Of a DNA stretch of 64,000 nt, positions 25,395-40,863 are shown piece by piece. The stretch is from NCBI GenBank assembly GCA_019802505.1, contig JAFMOC010000320.1, positions 240,001 through 304,000 on the forward strand, written 5' to 3'. Each line of letters begins with the position of its first letter. Positions within the stretch are counted from its first letter, which is position 1. Both the position numbers and the translations under genes were made by a program. This stretch comes from Corydoras sp. C115 (lineage: Eukaryota; Chordata; Actinopteri; Siluriformes; Callichthyidae). The notes beneath the pieces are model-generated. The model did not search any database and was not told the origin of the DNA. It worked only from the letters and a program-made list of their open reading frames with translations.

Positions 25395-28300
25395 CTATGG
25401 GGCAATTTGGAGAACTCATTTGACTTGATCCATGTTTTTGGACTGTGGGAGGAAACCGGAGAACCCGGAGGAAACCCACGTGGACACGGGGAGCACATGG
25501 AAACTCCACCCAGATGGGGTTTCGAACCGGGAATCCCTAGTGCTGAGAGGAGAACATGCTAACCACTAAGCCACTGTGCTGCCCGGTAAATTATTATGTA
25601 CAGTATTATGTATTTGCCACATCAGCCACTACTGGTCACTCGTGGTATTGCCAGCACTACCTGACGGTACATCAGCCGTATGTGAAGATTTGGTGCATCT
25701 GTGTTTTGTCATGTGACCTACATGTTTAAAAGCCCTTCTTCCCTGTGTTTAGTGTTGGAACATTGTTTTGTGTTATGGTCAGGTCTGGTCTGGGGCTATT
25801 GCTGTGTTTCACCCGGTGTAGTGGCAAAAACTTCTTTGGTTTTACCTGTAACCTCAGAATTACCACTTGAGAAAAAGGCAGATTTAATCAGAGACTCGCG
25901 GTTGGGTTCAAGAAAGTTGAAGAGTTTGATGCTTCAAATGTGTGAATATTTATTACAAAGAAAAATAAGGGATACAAAATAAAGAATGTAATATCATGTA
26001 TAAGTCCATATCATTAATAGCTGTAGGACATGGCGGATGGGCTCCAATAGCTGCAGGCCTTGTCCCAAGCTAAGAGCACAGCTTGCTACCTGTCCCAACC
26101 GAGGTCAAAGATGGTATGGCTGCTCTGCCTTTTCCCCCGGCCACGCCTCTCCTCTCCTTGTCTTCTGCATTAAAGACTACTCTTGAACCATCTACAGTTT
26201 TGGACTCTGCTCTTTCTAGCCGTGGCTGATCTTTACAGTATTTTGTTCAATATAAATACATTTTTATTCATTATTATTATTCTGATTATTATTACAGCTG
26301 CTGTTGGAGGTGAGTAACGTTCCCGACCTATCTGCTGGGATAAGCTGCACCTTCGGCAATCTGGTAGAGGTTGAAGGTCATGTGAGTGGGAACAGTGTCA
26401 TGTGTCTGTCTCCGACTTCCAGGGATGCGCCACTCATCCCTCTCAACCATGGTACGAAAGATCTTTTTTCTAGCCTCGTTCCACCCTACAAACCCTAAAT
26501 GTTGTAATCACATGATACATAACACTATCCACCCATCCATCCATTATCTTCCGCTTTATCCTATATTTGGGGGGGTTCCCTATGCCAGGGGAGAACGTTT
26601 CGGGCGCTGGGCAGATACACCCAGGACAGGACACCAATCTATCACTGAGCACAGACTCACTCACATACACACTCTATATGGGGCAATTTGGAGAATGCCA
26701 TTGACTTGATCCATGTTTTTGGACTGTGGGAGGAAACCGGAGAACCCGGAAGAAACCCATGCGGACACGGGGAGAACATGGAAACTCCACCCAGATGGGG
26801 ATTCGAATTGGAAATCCCTAGAGCTGAGAGGAGAACATGCCAACCACTAAGCCACCATGCCACCCTACATAAAACTATCCATCCATCCATCCATTATCAT
26901 CGCTTTATCCTCTATTAGGGTCGCGGGGGGGTTCCCCATGCCCATCCAGGGGTGAATGTTTCGGGCGCTGGGCAGTTACACACAGGACAGGACGCCAATC
27001 TATCGTTGGGCACACACTCACTCACACAGACACACTTTATATGGGGCAATTTGGAGAACTCAATTGACTTGATCCATGTTTTTGGACTGTGGGAGGAAAC
27101 CGGAGAACCCGGAGGAAACCCACGGGGAACACGGGGAGAACATGGAAACTCCACCCAGATGGGGATTCGAATTGGAAGTTCCTAGTGCTGAGAGAAGAAA
27201 ATGTCAACCACTAAAGCCACCATGCCACCCTACATAAAACTAAGAAAATAAAATATCTTTATTAATAGAGTTTGTTTCATTACCTGAAAAGCAGACTTAA
27301 ACTCTGCTACAACAAACTTCCGGTATGTAGTAACCATGATTCGCCTTTTGATGGCAGTATAAATTGAAAAGGTTCAGCCTTTAAAATGACATTAACACAT
27401 AATTTACAGAATAAAACACATTTAAAGATTTTTGCCTGTAAAATATTTTGTCTTCTGTTAAACTGTTGTTTAAAATTCTTATTGGAATTATACCCCCCCC
27501 CACCACCACATCATCTGATATTACTGGTAGTGGGGGGGGTTCCCCATGCCCCTTCAGAGGAGAAGATTTAAGGCGCTGGGCAGATACGCCTAGGAAAGGG
27601 TGCCAATTCATTGCTGGGCACACACTCTCACACTGACACACACACTATATAGGGGCAATTTAGAGCAGCCAGTTTACCTTAAATCCATGTATTTGGACTC
27701 TATGAGGAAAGCAAATAACTGGGAAAAAACCTATGTGGACACGGGGAGAACATGGAAACTCCACCCAGATTGGGATTTGAACCTGAATGCCCAGTGCTGA
27801 GAGGAGAACATGCAAAACACTAAGCTATCGTGTCGGCCACCTACCAAACTCTGGGTGGAGTTTCCTTGTTCTCCCTGTGACTGTGTGGGTTTTCTCCGGT
27901 CTCTACGTTTTTTTTTTTTTTTGAGATTTGGATTTAAGGTGAATTGACTGCTCTAAATTGCCCCTATATAGTTTCTGTGTGAGTAAGTGTGATTGACACC
28001 CGGTCCTGGGTATATTTGCTCATACATTCTCCCATAGATGTACATGAGGACCTGAAATAAAAACAATTAACCAAACAAACTTATAATTCTGTTTTGCAGA
28101 CTCGGTTGGCGTGGAGTTAAAGGTCTTATCTAAGGAGACGGGTCAGATGGTCGCCAGCACAGTGGTCAAATTTTATAACTGCAACGCACACACCATGTAA
28201 GAATTCCTGTCTTCTGCTGTAAACCGTCGCATCTCTGACATCAAGAGAGCTAATTGTTTATTTTGTTGTTCTGAAATTTTTTTCTCCATGTTCCACCCAT

Positions 28301-29136
28301 TATCAAACCGAAAGTTATGTTTTTCATCACAGAACGACATTTACATTTACGTTACATTTACGTTTGGTCATTAGGCTGGATGCTTTAATCCAAATGACAA
28401 CAACACAAGTCATTAGTTAAGAACGAATCAGCTACACTGTAGAATCAAACCTGATCATTACCCTGCACCCCCCCCCCTTTTTTAATTATCACTACCCCTA
28501 TATTAGATTCATCTAATATCAAATGCTATTTCACCCACTTTCTGTTATCCAATTAAGCTGAAACTTTGCACGTGTTCATCGTCGATGATAACACATGAAT
28601 CAACTTTTAAAAAATTACCAATTCATTTACTAATTAGTGGTAATTATTTTTGTTTTCTATGGATAAATTGCCCGTTTTCTACTAAATTTTATACTTATAT
28701 AAGCAGAATGAATTTAGGTTCAAGTCATTTGACACGATACAGGGGTGATATTTAAAAAATAATTTTTTCATATTTTGCTTGTTAATATTTTTTTAAATTA
28801 GGTGTTTGTGAACGACATATAACAAACATTCAGGTGTGAGTGTATATTAAAGCAATAAGGTACGAGATGGTGTGCATTATTGGGAATAAATCACAGGAAA
28901 GGCGGTACGGTGGCTTTACCGGCCACGGACATCACGTTCTCGCGCCACAGCACTTTATAAAATACATAAGGAAAATAATGTGTTGTATATCCATACCATT
29001 ATCAGGCGTACCACCTCGGTCTACTTTACGTACCACAGTTTGAGAACCGCTGTTCTAGAAAATGCTGTTTCTGGTGGAGACCTGCACCCCTTTAACTACC
29101 AAATAAATCCCTTACCAAGGTAGAAATGGGCTCATG

Positions 29137-29171
<35 letters not shown>

Positions 29172-29291
29172 GGCAGGTGCTTGTCATGTGTGAGTAGTGA
29201 ATTTCAGTGTCACTGGTGTAAATACAGAAACACCTGCACACATGACCCGGGCAGCTGTTCCTTCATCGAAGGGCATGTTAACTCATCAGAG

Positions 29292-29358
<67 letters not shown>

Positions 29359-29506
29359 GTGATAAAGCTTATATACACAGCCATCCATTATCTTCCGCTT
29401 TATCCTCTACTAGGGTTGTGGGGGGGGGGTTCCCCATGCCCATCCAGGGGAGAATGTTTCGGGCGCTGGGCAGATACACCCAGAACAGGGTGCCGATCTA
29501 TCACTG

Positions 29507-29546
<40 letters not shown>

Positions 29547-30573
29547 AACACACTCTATATGGGGCAATTTGGAGAACTCAGTTGACCTTGATCCATTTTT
29601 TTTGGATGGCGGAAGGAAACCGGAGAACCCGGAGGAAGCCCACACAGACACGGGGAGAACATGGAAACTCCACCCAGATTGGGATGAGAGGAGAACATGT
29701 TAACCACTAAGCCACTGTGCTGCCCTTATATACACTTTATTGGTAAAATATGGTGACATAGCGTGAGGTTTAATGTGACGTTGCCTCAACGCTAGAAAAG
29801 CTTTATTAAAGATTTTAAAGAGTTCAGTTTTCATGACGAAGCTGTTTATTTGGTTAATAAATGTAATAAAGAGCAACCTGACATTTAAAATGTGGCTGTA
29901 GTTGTGTCCTCAGCTGGTTCGCTCGGGTGAGATCACGATTGCGGCGGGTGAGGTGAAGCCCATCACTCTGAGGGCCCGGAACCTTCCACAGCCTCAGTCA
30001 GGACAGAGGGGCTACGAGTGTGTGTTCCGCATCCAGGGCGTGATGCACCGCGTGAATGCTCTCCGCTTCAACAGCACCAGCGTGCAGTGTCAGAACCACT
30101 CTGTGAGGACACACATACACACACACACATACACACACTCACTCTCACTCACACATACACATAAACATACACACTTACATACACACTCACACACACATAC
30201 ACATAAACACACATACATTCACACTTACATACACACACACACACATACACACACACACACTCACTCACACATACACATAAACATACACACTTACATACAA
30301 ACACACTCACACACATACATATATACACACACATACTCACTTACATACACACTTACATACACACACACACACACATACACATACACACATACATTAACAC
30401 TTACATACACACATACACCCATACAACACACACACAAACACACACACATGCATACATACAGACACACACACACACAGACACACACACATACACACACATA
30501 CACACTTACATACACTTACAAACACAAGTTCAAGTTATTTATTTATATAGCGCTTTTTACAACAGTACACTGT

Positions 30574-30606
<33 letters not shown>

Positions 30607-31821
30607 ACTTACATACACTTACACATGCACACATTTACATACACACTTACATACACACATACATACACTTACACACACACACACACACTTACATACACAC
30701 ACACTCACACACACACACACACACTGACACAGACACCATTCAATTTACCGTTTATACAGCAGTGCTACTGGAGTTTCATTTCTCCACCTCAGTGACACTG
30801 CTGGGATAGGAATAATGCCCCCACCCAATAACCCCTGCTCTGTGGTGCTACTATTGGGGTTCTGACCATTAGAACAGAGTAAAGGGGACACGTACACAGT
30901 ATGTACTGTAGAACACAAACAGATGGACTACAGAATGCAATTGTAGAACTACAAAGTCCATCTTTACAAGAAGTTGAACTAAGAAACTTTTAACTTGTAC
31001 TGTATTTATTAATCTGTAAATTTCTGGACCCATTCTGTTTTTCTCTCTTCGCAGTACCTTTATGATGGAATGAAGGTCAGTCAGTTGGCAGTTGATTTGT
31101 TCATCATGTGGAATAACAACTTCATTATTGACAATCCAGAAAGGATTCAAGGTAACAGCACGGCCAAGTCAGACCTCTTACATGGAGTGGAAGACGTGTT
31201 ATTTAAAGAGTTAAATAATTATATTCCAGTGCATCTGTATAAGTGCGGCGCTCAGAGGCACAGCTGCGGTGTGTGTCTGAAGGCAGAGCGCAGGTTCGGG
31301 TGTGGATGGTGCGTCGGGGAGAGCCGCTGTACATTACGTAAGCACTGTAACGCATTCGGACCACCGCAGATGACACAATGGCTTGGACAGTACCATCACA
31401 CCAAGTGCACCAACCCACGCATCACTGAGGTACAACTCTGAATCCTCAACGTTATCGTAACAAACATTAACATCCATCCATCCATCCATTATCTTCCACT
31501 TTATCCTCTATTAGGGTCGTGGGGGTGGTTCCCCATGCCCATCCAGGGGAGAACATCTCAGGTGCTGGGCAGATACACCACTGGATCTGCACACCAATCT
31601 ATCACTGGACACACTAACTAACACAGACACACACAAACACACTCTATATGGGGCAATTTGGAAACCGGAGAACCCGGAGGAAACCCACACGGACACGGGG
31701 AGAACATGATGAATAAAAAAAAAGCGGTGAATAAATTTAATGAGAGGATGTACAGACAGACGATGTAAGCTGTGTTTTTCCTGTGTTTTCATACACACAC
31801 AAACACCCACACACAAACACC

Positions 31822-31861
<40 letters not shown>

Positions 31862-32175
31862 TACAGATTGTGTATTATTGTGAATAGATTTTGGGAAAAA
31901 GCTGTAACTGCACTCGTCCAACACCTTTCCATTATTTATTTCACAATAACGTACGCCCTCTCATATCTTATATATTCATTCATTATTAATGAAACACACT
32001 CTATATGGGGCAATTTGGAAACCGGAGAACCCGGAAGAAACCCACGCGGACACGGGGAGAACATGATGAATAAAAAAAAAAGTGGTGAATAAACTTAATG
32101 AGAGGATGTACAGACAGACGATGTAAGCTGTGTTTTTCCTGTGTTTTCATACACACACAAACACCCACACACAAA

Positions 32176-32247
<72 letters not shown>

Positions 32248-32748
32248 TACAGATTGTGTATTATTGTGAATAGATTTTGGGAAAAAGCTGTAACTGCACT
32301 CGTCCAACACCTTTCTGTTATTTATTTCACAATAACGTACGCCCTCTTATATCTTATATATTCATTCATTATCAATGAAACACACTCTCTATGGGGCAAT
32401 TTGGAAACCGGAGAACCCGGAGGAAACCCACGCGGACACGGGGAGAACATGATGAATAAAAAAAAAGCGGTGAATAAATTTAATGAGAGGATGTACAGAC
32501 AGACGATGTAAGCTGTGTTTTTCCTGTGTTTTCATTGTGTGTAGGTTGATTTAAGGCTGATTTAGGGTTAGATTCTGGCAGGTTTTCAGCTCAGTTTGAA
32601 AGCGAGACAGATGGCGAGCCGAACCCGACGAGCTGTTTACACATCAAAGCAGCTTGAGACTTTGAAGTGAACTGTGAACTGATGTGATTCAAGTGAAAAA
32701 GATGGATATTGACTTTGCTGCATCCTCTAACATTAGTTTCATTTCATT

Positions 32749-32783
<35 letters not shown>

Positions 32784-32827
32784 CAAGTGTAAAAGTGTGT
32801 GTGGGAGTGGGTGCATGTGCATGTATG

Positions 32828-32858
<31 letters not shown>

Positions 32859-32971
32859 CATGTGTAAGAGTGTGTGTGTCGGCGAGTGTGTGGGTGTGTG
32901 TGTCTTTGTTAATGCCATGGCTCTTGCTGTAGGTGAGTCCTTTGTCTGGTCCTTGTGTGTGTGTGTGTGTG

Positions 32972-33006
<35 letters not shown>

Positions 33007-33166
33007 TTAATGCCATGGCTCTTGCTGTAGGTGACTCCTCTGTGTGTGTGTGTGTGTGTGTGTGTGTCTTTGTTAATGGTGTGGTGTTGTGTAGGCCTTG
33101 TTTAATGCCATGGCTCTTGCTGTAGGTGACTCCTCTGTGTGTACATCACTGCAGAACAGTGAGAAG

Positions 33167-33212
<46 letters not shown>

Positions 33213-36200
33213 TACAGATTGTTTATTATTGTGAATAGATTTTGGGAAAAAGCTGTAACTGCACTCGTCCAACACCTTCCCGTTATTTATTTCACAATAA
33301 CGTACGCCCTCTCATATCTTATATAATCATTCATTATCTTCTATTAGGGTGAGAACATTTCTGGCGCTGGGACAGATACACCCAGGACAGGACGCCAATC
33401 TATCACTGGACACACACTCACTCACACAGACACACTCTATATGGGGCAATTTGGAGAATTCAGTTGACCTTGATCCATGTTTCTGGACTGTGGGAGGAAA
33501 CCGGAGAACACGGAGGAAACCCACGTGGACACGGGGAGAACATGGAAACTCCACCCAGATGGGAATTTGAACCGGGAATCCCTAGCGCTGAGAGGAGAAC
33601 ATGCTAACCACTAAACCACCATGCGTGTCTGCGTGGGTTTCCTCCAGGTTCTCCGGTTTCCTCCCACAGTCCAAAAACATGGATCAAGTCAATAGAATTC
33701 TCCAAATTGCCCCATATAGAGTGTGTCTGTGTGAGTGAGTGTGTGTCCAGTGATAGATTGGCGCCCTGTCCTGGTCTATCTGCCCAGCACCTGTAACGTT
33801 CTCCCCTGGATGGACATGGGGAACCCCCCCGCGACCCTGATAGAGGATAAAGCGGAAGATAATGAATGAATGAATGTGTGTGTGTGTGTGTGTGTGTGTT
33901 TTGGAACAGAGTGGTTTGTGAGATGGATTTTGCCCCCATGGGAAGTTCTCCTGGACCTGTGCAGCTGTGTGTGGGAGAGTGTAGACCAGAACTGCACACA
34001 CACTCGACACAAATCTACACTTTTGTGGTATGTGTTACAAACAGATTTATATTAAACACCAACCAATCAATATTTAAGTTACAGTACAAGTTTGGCCACG
34101 CCTCCTTTCTGCACCTTTAATACACCATGTTCTCACTTCCATTTCCTGTATGGGCCATACCATAATAATAAAATTGTGTATTGTTGTTTACACCAGATTT
34201 TATTTGCAGTACCGGTCAAAAGTTTGGCCACGCCTCCTTTCACGCCTGCTCTACTTATTGTCCATGTTCTCAGGTCCACTTCCAGTAAAGATAGTTCTAC
34301 AATTCCAGACTGTAGTTCATCTGTTTGTGTTCTACAGTACATACTGTGTACATCCCCTTTACTCTGTTCTAATGGTCATCCATTGTCTTTCCGCTTTATT
34401 CTGTACAAGGGTCGCGGGGGGGGGGGTGTTCCTCATGCCCATCCAGGGGAGAACGTCTCGGGCGCTGGGCAGATACACCCAGGACAGGGCACCAATCTAT
34501 CACTGGTCACACACTCACTCACACAAACACACTCTATATGGGGCAATTTGGAGAATTCAATTAACCTTGATCCATGTTTTTAGACTGTGGGAGGAAACCG
34601 GAGATCCCGGAGGAAACCCACGCAGACACAGGGAGAACATGGAAACTCCACCCAGATTGGGATTTAAACCTGGAATCCCTAGTGCTGAGAGGAGAACATG
34701 CTAAACACTAAGCCACCATGTCACACTTCATTATCAGTTCCACTTCCTGTAAAGATGGACTTTGTAGTTCTACAATTCCAGACTGTAGTTCATCTGTTTG
34801 TGTTCTACAGTACATACTGTGTACGTCCCCTTTACTCTGTTCTAATGCTCAGAACCCCAATAGTAGCACCACAGAGCAGGGGTTATTGGGTGGGTGTATT
34901 ATTCCTATCCCAGCAGTGTCACTGTGTGAGTGAGTGAGTGTGTGCTCAGTGATAGATTGCCCCCATGTCCTGGTTGTATCTGCCCAGTGCCCAAAACATT
35001 CTCCCATGGACCCCCCCCCCCCCCCCCAACCCTAGTAGAGGATAAAGCGAAGGATAATGGATGAATGGATGGATGGATATACACTATAATATGAAAATAT
35101 TAATAAGTAATAAAATTAGTGTAACTTTCTTCTCTGTCTTTCCAGAACCCCAGTGTTTCAGCTCTGATGCCATCTCGAGGGCCAGTTTCTGGAGGAACCA
35201 AGGTGACTATAGTCGGTCAGAATCTAAGTGCAGGCAGCAGGATAGATGTTTTCTTTGGTAATGACGTCTGCGAGTTGTACAGGTGAGACATTAATGTTCT
35301 ATCTGAATCTATATTAAAGCAATAAGGTACAAGGGGGCGGGTATTATTGTAAATAAATAACGGCAAAGAAGTGTTGTTGGCAGACGCCTAGTGGAGTACA
35401 GTTACAACTGTTTCCCGTGATTTATACACAATAATACACAACCGGCATGGTCGCTTAATGTTTCTCCTCTCAGCGCTAGGGATTCCCGGTTCGAATCCCT
35501 ATCTGGGTAGAGTTTCCATGTTCTCCCCGTGTCTGTGTGGGTTTCCTCCGGGTTCTCCGGTTTCCTCCCACAGTCCAAAAACATGGATCAAGTCGATTGA
35601 ATTCTCAAAATTGCCCCATATAGAGTGTGTCTTTGTGAGCGAGTGTGTGCCCAGCGATGGATTGGCGTCCTGTCCTGGGTGTATCTGCCCAGCACCCGAA
35701 AAGTTCTCCCCTGGATGGACATGGGGAACCCCACCGTGACCCTAATAGAGGATAAAGCGGGAGATAATGAATGAATGAATGAATAATACACAACCTCGAG
35801 TGCCTTACTGCGTTTATAAAACGGTTACAAACACACATACACATTCATTTAAAGTAGAATCGCTAATAACCTGCTCGACGTTATCAAGTCCGGTTTTTAA
35901 AGTGAACACTGATATCTGAGTAACAGGTTTCTGGTTTCTCTAACAATCAAATACTGCCATCTACAGTAGTGCCCAAATTACAGACCACCGTTTATAAAAA
36001 ACAACAGGAAAATAATGTATTGTATTTCGCGCATCGATGCAAATGTAAAGCGCTCAGAGGTGTGTGTTATTGTCAATGATGTCACGGCTGGATAAACGGC
36101 TCAGCCAATCAGATTAAAGGACCGGAACTACTTGCTTTATAAACATATACACATACCTTATGCGGACACTGGGATAACATGGAAACTCCACCAGAATATG

Positions 36201-36837
36201 ATTCAGGTGAATGTATCACTGGTTTTCCAAAAATTTCAATTATTAATTTAAAGCATACAGTTGTTTTGTGTAATCTTATACACCAATTTAAACATGGGCT
36301 TCCTCCGGGTTCTCCGGTTTCCTCCCATAGTCCAAAAAACATGGATCAATTGAAATCTCCAAATTGCCCCATATAGAGTGTGTATGTGTGTCTGTGTGAT
36401 TAAGTGTGTGCCCAGTGATAGATTGGCGTCCTGTACTGGGTGTATCTGCCCAGCGCCTGAAATGTTCTCCCCTGGATGGGCATGGGGATAAAGAGGATAA
36501 AGCGGAAGATAATTAATGGATAAATTCATGGGAAGAGTCATGCATGCATGTTTGTACTGTTAGAAACCTGTAGTTAGTGACCTGACATTGCTCTGACATA
36601 GGTGTTGTGTGTGTCTGTGTGTGTCTGTGTGTGTCTGTGTGTGTCTGTGTGTGTTTGTGTGTGCAGACGCAGCTCTACAGCGATTGTGTGTTTCTCGGTG
36701 CCCTCGCCCTCTGGGCCGGGGACAGTACAGGTTCAGGTCAAAATGGATCGAGCTGAGCTCACTGCGAAACTGAGCTTTGAGTTTATTGCAGATCCTACAG
36801 TGCAGAGCATCGAACCCGAATGGAGCATTGCCAGGTG

Positions 36838-36872
<35 letters not shown>

Positions 36873-37203
36873 TTCAATCTAATATTAATATCCATTGGTT
36901 TATCTTTAAAGCTATAAGGTACGAGAAAGTGGCATTATTGTGAATAAATCATGACAAAAGAGTGTTGTCAGGCCTGACACATAGTGTAAGTACAGTTACA
37001 CCGCTTAAAATTCTCTTAAAAAATAATTCACAACCTCGAGTGTCTTATTATATTTTATATTACGGCTACAAACACACTATAACAAAAAAAGAAAGGTTTT
37101 ATTCATAAATGGTTTGAATTGCTGAGTAACAGGATTCCAGTTGCTCTAACAATCAAAAACTGACATCTAGTGGCTAAGTTACAGGTCACCTGTACACCCA
37201 CAT

Positions 37204-37242
<39 letters not shown>

Positions 37243-37631
37243 CCAATCCAGGGGAGAGCGTTTTGAGCGCTGGGCAGATACACCCAGGACAGGGTGCCAT
37301 CACTGGGCACAAAAGCACTATATGGGGCAATTTAGAACACCGTATATGGCAATTTAGAGCAGCCAGTTTTTCCTGAATACATCTTTATGGACCGTGGGAG
37401 GAAACTGGAACGGACATGAAGAGAGCATGGAACCCACCCATATGGGGATTCAAACCTGGATCCCCAGCGCTGAGAGGCAGACGTGGTAACCACCTCGCCA
37501 CCCTGCCGCACAACGTTTTTGAAATGTTAACATTAAAAAGTGTCAAATCAATATTTATGATGGCATGGGGTGCATTAGTGCACACAACATAAATATAATC
37601 TGCATTTATGTAAATGTAAACTAATTATTGC

Positions 37632-37668
<37 letters not shown>

Positions 37669-38770
37669 TAATGGTTGCTTATGTGTTATTTTGGCAGTGG
37701 TCACACCATCGTGACAGTGACTGGCACTAATCTGGATGCTGTGCAGGAGCCTCGGGTCCGAGTCCAATTTGGTGGCCATGAATCCATTAATGTGAGTGAA
37801 AACATCCATCTATCCATTATCCATTATCCATTATCTTCCTCTACTAGGGTCGCGGGGGGGGATTCCCCATGCCCATCCAGGTGCATCCAGAACGTTTCGG
37901 GCGCTGTGCAGATACACCCAGGACAGGGCGCCAATCTATCACTGGGCACTCACTCACTATACATTATATGGGGCAAAAAAAAAAAAATGTTCTCCTCTCA
38001 GTGCTAGGGATTCCAAGTTTGAATCCCAATGTGGGTGAAGTTTCCATGTTCTCCCCGGGTTTTCTTCGGGTTTTCCGGTTTCGTTCCACAGTCCAAAAAC
38101 ATGGATCAAGGTCAAATGATTTCTCCAAATTGCCCATATAGAGTGTGCCTGTGAGTGAGTGTGTGTCCAGTGATAGATTGGTGTCCTGTCCTCGGTGTAT
38201 CTGCCCAGCGCCCGGAACGTTCTCCCCTGGATGGGCATGGGGAACCCCCCGCGACCCTAACAGAGGATGAAGCTGAAGATAATGGATGGATGGATGACCA
38301 TGTTTTGCTGATATTAACAAATGTTGATTGGGATTCGTTTCTGAACAGCTGGTTTTATTGTTCCGTATAATGCTTTCATGTTTGTGTTTCTCACTCTCTG
38401 TACGCCTCTCTTTCAGGTGTGTAAACTGTTTAATAGCACCACTATCAGCTGCTTGGCTCCGTCTGTGATGGCGGATTTCCCTGCGGGACAGGATGCTGTG
38501 AGACGTGCAGATGAGTTTGGGTTTATCTTTAATAACGTCCACACCCTCCTCACTTACAACGGCACCAGCTTCAGCTACTACCCCAATCCCGAATTCGAAC
38601 CTCTGAGTCTGACTGGAGTGCTGGAGCAGAAACCCGGCTCGCCCATCATCCTTAAAGTGAGAGGCGTTCACAACCATTCTTCATCTTTACATGAATTATT
38701 TTTTACCGAGTCTCTGTAATTCTGTATTATATATTAAATACTTATTGATAACATCGATTGATCCATATAG

Positions 38771-38853
<83 letters not shown>

Positions 38854-39940
38854 ATATGCATTCATTCATTCTTTCATTATATTCCGTTTAATCCTCTGCT
38901 AGAGTCGTGTTAAGGTTCCCCATACCCACACAGGGGAGAACGTTTTGGGCGCTGGGCAGATACACCCAGGACAGGGCGCCAATCTATCACTGGGCACACA
39001 CTCACTAAGACAGACACAAAGACACTATGGGGCAATTTGGAGAATTCAATTGACCTTGATCCATGTTTTTGGAATGTGGGAGGAAATCGTAGAACCCAGA
39101 AGAAACCCACGTGGACACGGGAACATGGAAACTCCACCCAGATTGGGATTCCAACCGGGAACCCCTAGTGCTGAGAGGCAGACGTGTATATATATATAGC
39201 ACAGAGGGCAGATACACCCAGGACAGGGTGCTAATCCATTGCTGGACACACACTCACTCACACACACACTCTATATGGGGCAATTTGGAGAACTCAATTG
39301 ACTTGATCCATGTTTTTGGACTGTGGGAGGAAACCGGAGAACCCGGAGGAAACCCACGCGGACACGGGGAGAACATGGAAACTCCACCCAGATGGGGATT
39401 CGAATCGGGAATCCCTAGCGCTGAGAGGCGAACGCCACTAAGCCACCGTGCCGCCCTATATATATATATATATATATACATATACACTCTGTTAACAATA
39501 TAGAACTATACTGTTAAGTTACTACTGAACTATGCACATTATTTTATATACTATATATACAGTGTATACATGTAAACAGTACAGCTTTCTCTTGCATATT
39601 TGTGCTGGTGACTTAATAATCATATTTATGTTTTTGCACTACAGGTATACAATGATAACACAACACTAGCTAATTGCACAACTCCCATCCCTGCTACACA
39701 CTGCATATTCTTATTCACACTCTCATCCTTACACATTCTACTTTTTCTGTACTTGTTTGTTGTTCATCTTAATTTGTACTATATGAAAAGCTACTGGTTG
39801 CCCCGAGTTGGACGAGTATCCGTCCATCCATCTGTTTTACAATAAAATAAAACAAATACAAAACTAATATTATTACGAAAACTATTACATTTTAATAAAT
39901 TACTTAAATAATAAAAAATAAGTAAATTAATTTAATAAGA

Positions 39941-39992
<52 letters not shown>

Positions 39993-40787
39993 TGTGTGTA
40001 GGGCAGGAATCTGGTTCCACCATTATCTGGAAGCCCAAGACTGAGCTACAGTGTTCTGGTTGGGGAGAGCCCCTGCACCATCACTGTCTCTGAGACACAG
40101 TTGCTGTGTGAGCCTCCTGCTCTCACTGGCCAGCACAGAGTGACGGTACGTACACCGCGTCACACCATCGAACCAACAACGTCACAAAACGCATGTACTA
40201 ATTCTCTTTATTCATCATTGGTGTGTTTTGGGCGTAACGCGCAATAAACAAATCAGCGTGTCACTTGCTGTTCCCTTTAATAGCTAGGTGGCGCTCTGAC
40301 TTTGGCAAATTGCTATTTCAGCGCATCTCTGCTTCATATTCGTATCAGTGCGTGATGTACAAAACATTATTGTAAATCATAAATACAGATTAATATTACA
40401 AATTAATATTAAGATTGTTGCCCAGCGATGGATTGGTGTACTGTCCTGGGTGTATCTGCCCAGCGCCCAAAACGTTCTTCCCTGGATGAGCATGGGGAAC
40501 CCCCCCTTCATGACCCTAATAGAGGATAAAGCGGAAGATAATGGATGAATGAATATTAAGATTGTTTGGGCTGTTTTTTGTAAACTGTTCTGTAATTTAG
40601 CCACTAGATGGCACTTTTTGATTATTAGAGAGTCTGGAATCCTGTTTCTCAGCGATCTCAGAGGTTTTCACTCAAAAATCAGACATTGCTAAATTACATT
40701 GCTAAAGACCAGATTATTATTATTATTATTTATTATTAATATATATTATTATTATTATTATTATTATTAATAATAATAATAATAATA

Positions 40788-40863
<76 letters not shown>

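Larger units (their letters stand above)
31430..33909 (+). other. plxna2: Interval where the first IPT exon (exon 12) of plxna2 is expected but not seen
   Basis: In plexin A2 the exon after PSI3 encodes most of the first IPT repeat, about 50 codons plus 2 nt (family start ILTVSGPPEGGTRVTI). I read this 2.5-kb interval on the + strand and found no such segment. It holds V-SINE fragments, a tandem array with a period of about 360-390 bp, CA/TG repeats and an 85-bp-class triplication. Joining exon 11 directly to exon 13 gives S-G-L-stop, so the exon cannot simply be skipped. Confidence 0.75.

Noticed and set aside
29902..30795. 297-codon frame reading past exon 9
   Set aside because: Only the first 67 codons are plexin; beyond the GTGAGG donor the frame is CA-repeat translation.
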